DNA of 20,565 nt from positions 1 to 20,565 of the forward strand of contig CAYYBR010000051.1 of assembly GCA_964470035.1 (NCBI GenBank), written 5' to 3'. Made by a program: the position numbers and the translations under genes. The notes below the pieces were generated by a model, which was not told the origin of the DNA, did no database searches, and saw only the letters and a program-made list of their open reading frames with translations. Below are positions 15,696 to 20,565 of this stretch, in pieces. Every line of letters begins with the position of its first letter. Position 1 is the stretch's first letter. The stretch comes from JAJRXG01 sp964470035 (lineage in GTDB: Bacteria > Bacteroidota > Bacteroidia > Chitinophagales > Saprospiraceae).

Positions 15696-16268
15696 ATGAA
15701 ACCAAAGAAAGGAACATGCCCATGGTGTATTAGTCATGAAAAGTACATCAAGTATCATGATGAAGAATGGGGTGTGCCAGAGTACGATGACCGCGCACTC
15801 TGGGAAAAACTCATATTGGACGGTGCTCAGGCGGGCTTAAGTTGGTGGACAATCCTCAATAAAAGAGATAACTATCGAAAAGCCTATCTAGGATTCAAAC
15901 CTGAGAAAGTTGCAAAATTCAGTGAGAAGAAGATTCAGAGCTTACTTCAGGATCCTGGTATCGTCCGTAATAAATTAAAAGTAAGAGCATCTGTGACTAA
16001 TGCTCAGGCATATCTGAATATACTAGATGGAGGGGTAAGTTTCAAAGATTACCTGTGGCGATATGTTGATGATGAACCCATTATCAATAAGTTCAAGACT
16101 ATGGACGATGTACCCGCTACTAGCCCCATAAGTGATGCGATGAGTAAGCAACTAAAAAAGGATGGATTCAAGTTTGTCGGGAGCACAATTGTATATGCAT
16201 TTATGCAAGCATGTGGTCTTGTCAATGATCATTTAGTTGGATGTCCTAGACACAAGGAGCTATCTTAG
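15696..16268 (+). CDS. tag: DNA-3-methyladenine glycosylase I
   Basis: The 190-residue product removes 3-methyladenine from alkylated DNA in base excision repair. It aligns by eye with E. coli Tag throughout: YHDEEWGVP, QAGLSWWTIL, GIVRNKLKVRA, LKKDGFKFVGSTIVYAFMQACGLVNDH. The zinc ligands correspond to Cys8, His21, His179 and Cys183. The base-recognition residue Glu38 of E. coli Tag is Asp42 here (LDGAQAGLSW), a conservative change that I believe is common outside the enterics. It follows the amidohydrolase by 13 bases and is probably on the same message. Confidence 0.96.
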   Translation: MKPKKGTCPWCISHEKYIKYHDEEWGVPEYDDRALWEKLILDGAQAGLSWWTILNKRDNYRKAYLGFKPEKVAKFSEKKIQSLLQDPGIVRNKLKVRASVTNAQAYLNILDGGVSFKDYLWRYVDDEPIINKFKTMDDVPATSPISDAMSKQLKKDGFKFVGSTIVYAFMQACGLVNDHLVGCPRHKELS

Positions 16269-16571
16269 AATTAGCCAGTTGATAAGTAATGCAAGAGAGA
16301 AGATTCTGTCTTTCTGATCAATGAGTTCGTCTTGGAATTCAAACTTTGTTGGATCCTTCTGAATGCTAATTAGTACTTATTTGGATCTATTCTTACATTT
16401 ATGCTCATTGTAATATCTGCCACAAAACTCATTTAACATATTCAAAACCAGCTTAATTGATAGGTTAAGTATAAAATGTCATCTAAAGTACATTTTGTGT
16501 CAAAACACCAGTAGATACAATAGTTTTGAGCTTTGTAGTATGAAGTTTTTTCATAATTGATTTGTCATCTT
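16269..16571. other. Convergent non-coding gap between tag and the aminotransferase
   Basis: These 303 AT-rich bases lie between two converging genes. I see no plausible ORF, tRNA or known RNA motif. One dyad, AAAATGT and ACATTTT (16473-16479 and 16490-16496, 10-base loop), could act as a weak terminator, with the sequence TTTTAT following on the minus strand. A smaller TTTTG-TGT-CAAAA dyad overlaps its right arm. Nothing here resembles a mobile element end. Confidence 0.4.
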
Positions 16572-17717
16572 TCAAATCAGTTCTTGAAGTGCGTTTACCA
16601 ATACTGACATATCGTCAGCGTCATTATACAAGTGAGGTGATACTCTTATTACACTAGCTCGATAGGAAACTGCTATTTTTCTTTTCTTCAGATGAGCCTT
16701 CACATTCTCCATTATAAGATGATCAGGAATACCAACGCCGTATAAGTGCGCACATCGATTTTCTGCCCTATCTATCTTAAATCCTAATGCTTGCAATTCG
16801 CGGTTTGGACGTTCGATCAAACTGGTGAGTTTTGCTTGAATATTTTTTGGGTCCCACTTGATAATTTGGTTGAGAGAATCGTTGAGTATTGGGATCCTGA
16901 TGAAGTCAGGACTTTCTCCTACCTCAAATCTTCTTGCCTTTGGTCTGTAGTCATGATTGTAGTTCGAGAGATTTTGAAAGTCCTGGCTATTTTGACGGTT
17001 CAACCAACTTTCTTCTATCGGACTTTTGGTATCGAGTTTATCGCCTATGTAAGCCAGTGATATACCGTATGGCGCTAACAGCCATTTATATGCACTGACG
17101 ACCAGTACATCAGGTTGTGTCATCATTTGGTCGTACGGATGAGCTCCGATGTACTGAGTACCATCTATCAAGTAAAAGGCCCCCATCTTTCGTGCCTTTT
17201 TACCAATCAGATCGATATCTATCCGCAAGCCATCTCCCCAATTGAGTGGTTCTATGGCAACAACCGAGGTGTCTTGATTAATGCAATCAAGAAAGGTCTG
17301 CGTATAATCTTCATTGGGCTTTCTGCGAACAATGATTAAATCTGCACCCTTTTCTTCGGCTATTCTCTTCCATGGGTAGTAATTACTAGGAAACTGGGAC
17401 TCCGTGATCAAAATATTTGTTCCCTTTTGAATCTCACAAGCTTGAGCAGCGGTAGAGATGATATAGGATGATGACGGGGCGATAACTATTCTTTCAGGAT
17501 CATTGCCATTGATCAGTTTGCTAAAAAGCACACGAGTAGTGTCAGTTATGGAGAAGAACTCATCGCTTGAAATAGAAGATGGATTAGACCTTCGGACAAC
17601 TTCTTGGCAGCCTAGCCTTATGGAAGAAGATAGAAACGGTCCCATCCTTGCGCAATTCAGATAGACCTCTTCAGAACTCAGCTCGAATAGCTCTTTATAA
17701 CCTGGATAATGTGACAT
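16572..17717 (-). CDS. Class V aminotransferase-fold PLP enzyme
   Basis: The 381-residue product has the class V fold of the NifS/kynureninase/isopenicillin epimerase group. YLNCARMGP (residues 19-27) is the usual N-terminal substrate segment. LIDGTQYIGA (183-192) carries the Asp that holds the PLP pyridine nitrogen, and VVSAYKWLLAPYG (206-218) carries the PLP Lys211. The C-terminal domain has RASVIRVSPHLYNDADD, as in this group. The substrate is unknown; it is not an obvious IscS or SufS because the active-site Cys loop is missing. It appears monocistronic, with no neighbour on its strand within 450 bases. Confidence 0.88.
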   Translation of the reverse strand: MSHYPGYKELFELSSEEVYLNCARMGPFLSSSIRLGCQEVVRRSNPSSISSDEFFSITDTTRVLFSKLINGNDPERIVIAPSSSYIISTAAQACEIQKGTNILITESQFPSNYYPWKRIAEEKGADLIIVRRKPNEDYTQTFLDCINQDTSVVAIEPLNWGDGLRIDIDLIGKKARKMGAFYLIDGTQYIGAHPYDQMMTQPDVLVVSAYKWLLAPYGISLAYIGDKLDTKSPIEESWLNRQNSQDFQNLSNYNHDYRPKARRFEVGESPDFIRIPILNDSLNQIIKWDPKNIQAKLTSLIERPNRELQALGFKIDRAENRCAHLYGVGIPDHLIMENVKAHLKKRKIAVSYRASVIRVSPHLYNDADDMSVLVNALQELI

Positions 17718-17777
17718 GATGTAAACTAACTAACAATTTCTCGGGTAAACCCTCGTGGGGGCAAGAATAATCCTACC

Positions 17778-17785
17778 TAGATTTG
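17778..17785 (+). promoter_or_regulatory. Possible -7 promoter element upstream of the small lipoprotein gene
   Basis: TAGATTTG matches the Bacteroidota -7 consensus TAnnTTTG and lies 45 bases before the ATG at 17831 in the 113-base divergent gap. No TTTG is found at the -33 position, so support is partial. Confidence 0.35.
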
Positions 17786-17830
17786 GAAATATACTGTTGC
17801 TTTTGCTCCAGTATGACTTAATCCTGCAAA

Positions 17831-18178
17831 ATGAACATAAAGATCTCCTCAGTCTTGGCATTTTTATGCTTGGCTTTCATGAGCTGCTCTGATACCGGAG
17901 TGGAATTACGTCTTGAGAACCAAAGCCCTATCGATTTTGATCAAATTTCTGTTAACAATGTCTCTTTTGGCTCGCTCTATGCCGACCAGACATCCGAGTA
18001 TATGATGTTTGAGAACATCTATGATGAAGAATTCATCAAGATAGACATCGACGGAAAAACACTTCAACTGATCCCTGAAGACTTTGATGAAGAAGAATTC
18101 AGGAACAGTGGCAGGTTCAAATTTGTAATTACGCTTATAGACCTTGAAAAAATATCAGTCGATCGACTGACAGAGTAA
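17831..18178 (+). CDS. Small hypothetical lipoprotein
   Basis: The 115-residue product has a lipoprotein-type signal peptide ending AFMSC (Cys19). A compact beta-rich domain follows: VELRLENQSPIDFDQISVNN, then SLYADQTSEYMMFENIYDEEFIKIDIDGK. This pattern (an 'asymmetric folding unit' with a gap before a DGK turn) recurs in small Bacteroidota lipoproteins that I remember only as uncharacterised. It is acidic and has no catalytic motif that I recognise. It converges on the OsmC-like gene with a 4-base gap. Function is unknown; an envelope location is likely. Confidence 0.7.
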   Translation: MNIKISSVLAFLCLAFMSCSDTGVELRLENQSPIDFDQISVNNVSFGSLYADQTSEYMMFENIYDEEFIKIDIDGKTLQLIPEDFDEEEFRNSGRFKFVITLIDLEKISVDRLTE

Positions 18179-18182
18179 TAGA

Positions 18183-18650
18183 CTACCCTTGTTTTATGAA
18201 TTGAGGTTCACAGCTTATTGGAAAGTTGCATGAATTAGCAATGAAACATAATCGGTGAGCATCATCATGTAGATTTCTTGCTATCTCAAGCATGTATTCT
18301 CCAGTGATAGTGATTGTGGGGTTTAATACAACCTTAATAAAGCTTCCTCCTCCATCAGCATCGGTTTTCATATGTCCCACAGGATTATCAATGTAGCTAG
18401 TCACTATGATTTGATTATCCGAACAAAGGTGCAAGTACCAGAGCATGTGGCAACTTGAAATAGAAGAAAGAAATAACTCCTCTGGATTATATCGACTCTT
18501 ATCCCCCATAAAGTGAGGATCAGAACTTCCTAGTACAAGGGGCTTATTCTCAGACTTTATAGAATGATTTCGCGTATAAGATGTGTAGGAGGATGTTGAT
18601 TCTTTCGAAGATCCTTCCCATCTTATTTCTAAGTTGTAAGTATGTATCAT
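18183..18650 (-). CDS. OsmC-family protein
   Basis: The 155-residue product shows the OsmC/Ohr fold pattern: YNLEIRWEG, then HSIKSENKPLVLGSSDP, then RYNPEELFLSSISSCHMLWYL. Cys67 lies in that segment and a second conserved Cys135 lies in DAHRLCFIANS. OsmC/Ohr proteins reduce organic hydroperoxides with two cysteines, but this HMLWYLHLC branch is less studied, so peroxidase activity is inference. I chose ATG 18650 (MIHTYNLEIRW) because family members begin there; an in-frame start 30 bases earlier would overlap the preceding gene. It follows the DUF4412-type gene by 10 bases. Confidence 0.85.
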   Translation of the reverse strand: MIHTYNLEIRWEGSSKESTSSYTSYTRNHSIKSENKPLVLGSSDPHFMGDKSRYNPEELFLSSISSCHMLWYLHLCSDNQIIVTSYIDNPVGHMKTDADGGGSFIKVVLNPTITITGEYMLEIARNLHDDAHRLCFIANSCNFPISCEPQFIKQG

Positions 18651-18660
18651 GCAAACTACG

Positions 18661-19407
18661 TTAGAATCCAAAACCACCAAGACCTAGTCCTTCTAGATCC
18701 TGGGGACTCATCTCCTGATACTCACCTTCTGGGGCTTGGAAAATACTAGGGTCAACATCTTTGTTAAAATCAGTTGCACGAATTGTAAAGGTCATAATAC
18801 CCATATCTACGGTCATCAACAAGGGAGCTCCTTTGAATTTTAGATTTTTTACCATCATAAAATCCAATGAACTCATTTGTATTTCCTCCGTGACATAGGC
18901 AGTGATTTTCATATCCTTCATCTCTGCTGGGAGATTCTCAAGTTCTTCTGAATCTTGAATGAACTGCTCGATATCCATAGTTATATCGGTCCTTGTGCAG
19001 TTGTAACCTAGGACTTCTTTTGTATCACCTAGGACAGGGGTCAACTTGTATAATTCATTAACCTTCTGTGAGAATTCTTCCTGATTTTCTACCCCTAATA
19101 CATCCTTCAGGTCATCTTGATTAGTGACAACTTTGATTTTTTGTCCCATGATGTCCATGTACTGTGTACTCTTATTGCCTTGAGTTATGGTCTTCATCTG
19201 AATCATGCCAAGCATCGTCATATCTACAACAGATACTTCAGGATTAAAACTAATCTGCATGTTCATATCTTGAAAAAGCGCAGTAATCTGCTCCATCTGT
19301 CCCTCTGTATCGTCCATTTTCATATTGTACGTGATAGAGCCAGTTGAAATCTGAGAGGAAAGAGAGTTGCCTAGGCAGAATACGATTATAACCAACAAGT
19401 ATTTCAT
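18661..19407 (-). CDS. Secreted DUF4412-type protein
   Basis: From ATG 19407 the product is 248 residues and begins with a clean signal peptide (MKYLLVIIVFCLGNSLSSQ). The frame stays open upstream to 19599, but those 64 residues come before the signal peptide, so the longer start is rejected. The body resembles DUF4412: GSITYNMKM at the start, a MLGMIQMKTI region, MGQKIKVV, then EVLGYNCTRTDI and AYVTEEIQ. It ends in a short Gly/Phe tail. Such proteins are beta-rich and secreted in Bacteroidota; their role is unknown. The OsmC-like gene follows after 10 bases. A -7-like element lies at 19441-19448. Confidence 0.75.
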   Translation of the reverse strand: MKYLLVIIVFCLGNSLSSQISTGSITYNMKMDDTEGQMEQITALFQDMNMQISFNPEVSVVDMTMLGMIQMKTITQGNKSTQYMDIMGQKIKVVTNQDDLKDVLGVENQEEFSQKVNELYKLTPVLGDTKEVLGYNCTRTDITMDIEQFIQDSEELENLPAEMKDMKITAYVTEEIQMSSLDFMMVKNLKFKGAPLLMTVDMGIMTFTIRATDFNKDVDPSIFQAPEGEYQEMSPQDLEGLGLGGFGF

Positions 19408-19440
19408 GAGCACGGAATTTGTTATTCGAATAGTATCACT

Positions 19441-19448
19441 CAAAGATA
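19441..19448 (-). promoter_or_regulatory. Probable -7 promoter element for the DUF4412-type gene
   Basis: On the minus strand TATCTTTG is an exact match to TAnnTTTG. It lies 33 bases before ATG 19407, leaving a leader of about 25-30 bases, and it supports the short start. No clear TTTG stands at -33. Confidence 0.45.
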
Positions 19449-19561
19449 GTGATTGGCTAAGATGTAATTCTGAGTCACAATACTTAATGTTCATAAATAT
19501 TACATTATTTACGAAAGTGATCTGGTGCTTCTGAGTACTTTGTGGGCCAAAATTAGATAGG

Positions 19562-20565
19562 ATGATTTTTGATTCGACAACCATACAGAGCATCGGCATA
19601 GCAAGGATAAATCGGATACTTGGTGAGCTAGAGGTGATACCCGTCTCTGGTGTGGATTATAAGAATATATCCGACTCAATCCTGTCTCATGTGACTAGCG
19701 ATTTTCTTCGTGATAGAGTACCGTATTCTTTTAATGCAAGTGAAAAAAGCAACGCGATCAAAGACACTATTCATGATTTCTTCAATCATAATGGTGCATT
19801 AAGTTCATTGATGACTTCTTTAAGCAACCGGTTGACTAGATGTTCTAGTCACCATCTTATCAAGAAAGGTGAGCTTATGGGTGTACATCTCAAGGATATC
19901 TTAATAGATGATGAACTAGTGGACGGTTTAGTTATCGCTAAGATGGATGTAAATGCTGAAGTTATCCAGATAGAGCATGAACCAGAAGCCTCGATCATGA
20001 ATCTGATAAAAGGAGCTTTGTTGGGAAAGTTGGATAAAGCGTGCCTCATACTTGATATGGATGAAGATGAGGGTTATAGTATATATCTCAGCAGTGCTGC
20101 AGGTAAGACAGAAGCCAAATATTGGAAAGATGAGTTTTTGTGCATAAGCCCTAAAGAGATGGGCTTTGCCCCGACGGAGCAATACCTTGATCTAGCTCAA
20201 TCCTTTATAAAAGAACAAATCTACCAAGAGCCTAGTACGAATCATGTTGAAAAGCATGGGGTTTTATTCGACGCTGGAGAGTTTTTCAAGAAGAATCAAC
20301 AGTATAATGACCACGACTGGAAAAAGGAAGTTCTTGGCGAAAAGCCCGAAAGAGTTGAAGCTTGGGAACAACATAAAGCAGATTATTCTAGAAACACTGG
20401 TAATCCTCTACCTGATAGTTTTGGGATATCTAATCTCGCCGTTAAGCAGCATTCCAAGTATTTTAAAAGTGTTTTGAAGCTCGATAAAAACTTTCATGTT
20501 TATGTACATGGAGATCGTTCTAAGATTGTTCATGGCGTAGATGATGATGGCCGTAAGTTCTATAA
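19562..20565 (+). CDS. Nucleoid-associated protein, NA37/YejK family (3' end outside window)
   Basis: The frame is open from ATG 19562 to the window edge, giving 334 residues with no stop. The upstream in-frame stop is TGA at 19532. Sequence features fit the 37-kDa nucleoid-associated protein family in its Bacteroidota form: KKGELMGVHLKDILIDDELVD (about residues 100-120), ACLILDMDEDEGYSIY, EAKYWKDEFL (185-194) and a FHVYVHGDRS region near the end. Family length (about 340-350) suggests only a few residues are missing. Family members bind DNA and are thought to shape the nucleoid, but the mechanism in Bacteroidota is not established. It diverges from the DUF4412-type gene across 154 bases. Confidence 0.85.
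   Translation, partial: MIFDSTTIQSIGIARINRILGELEVIPVSGVDYKNISDSILSHVTSDFLRDRVPYSFNASEKSNAIKDTIHDFFNHNGALSSLMTSLSNRLTRCSSHHLIKKGELMGVHLKDILIDDELVDGLVIAKMDVNAEVIQIEHEPEASIMNLIKGALLGKLDKACLILDMDEDEGYSIYLSSAAGKTEAKYWKDEFLCISPKEMGFAPTEQYLDLAQSFIKEQIYQEPSTNHVEKHGVLFDAGEFFKKNQQYNDHDWKKEVLGEKPERVEAWEQHKADYSRNTGNPLPDSFGISNLAVKQHSKYFKSVLKLDKNFHVYVHGDRSKIVHGVDDDGRKFY

Noticed and set aside
15367..15723. A 118-residue open frame antisense to the end of the amidohydrolase gene
   Set aside because: Shadow of the M20 and tag coding frames; no signal, start context or motif.
19408..19599. 64-residue N-terminal extension of the DUF4412-type protein
   Set aside because: It would place a perfect signal peptide inside the protein, and a TAnnTTTG promoter element lies within the extension.
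1..20565. A defence system, CRISPR array, prophage or biosynthetic cluster
   Set aside because: Looked for on both strands; no regular repeats, transposase, integrase, nuclease-type defence genes or modular synthases were seen. The DNA glycosylase and NA37 protein are housekeeping types.

Overview
This window is an ordinary stretch of a chromosome from the phylum Bacteroidota, perhaps a marine Saprospiria- or Cytophagia-like lineage (the class is a guess). The evidence is moderately AT-rich DNA, secreted metalloproteases and lipoproteins of Bacteroidota type, a TonB-dependent receptor with a signal peptide ending before Gln, a DUF4412-type secreted protein, a NA37-type nucleoid-associated protein, almost no Shine-Dalgarno sequences, and a few matches to the Bacteroidota -7 promoter element TAnnTTTG. 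No prophage, transposase, CRISPR array, rRNA or tRNA was seen.

Layout. Bases 1-3337 (+) hold the end of a large secreted zinc metalloprotease and a lipoprotein of the sugar phosphate isomerase/epimerase fold. Bases 3339-6988 (-) form a probable operon: peptide-type ABC substrate-binding lipoprotein, lipB (ATGA stop/start overlap), and a HI0933/YhiN-like flavoprotein whose FAD-binding N-terminus has no ATG, GTG or TTG start. A divergent gene at 7024-7695 (+) encodes an apparent fusion of a Rho-binding antiterminator (Rof/YaeO-like) domain to a DinB-type domain; an 11-bp inverted repeat lies in the shared promoter region. Bases 7699-9989 (-) are folD, a second DinB-like gene and prmA. Bases 10074-12013 (+) are a PhoD-like phosphatase lipoprotein and a Gfo/Idh/MocA oxidoreductase.

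A cobalamin riboswitch (12048-12209) follows, then a perfect 20-bp palindrome and a BtuB-sized TonB-dependent receptor, so the receptor very probably imports corrinoids. Next come an exported M20D amidohydrolase, whose start codon sits directly behind a 16-bp hairpin, and tag (3-methyladenine DNA glycosylase I). After a 303-bp convergent non-coding gap come a class V aminotransferase (-), a small lipoprotein (+), an OsmC-like protein and a DUF4412-type secreted protein (both -), and a nucleoid-associated NA37 protein (+) that runs off the right edge.

Most genes are housekeeping or envelope functions in short operons. I do not see a convincing new multi-gene system. The points most worth a second look are the Rof-DinB fusion, the flavoprotein start, the spaced inverted repeat at 6969-7009, the hairpin abutting the M20 start, and the riboswitch/palindrome leader.
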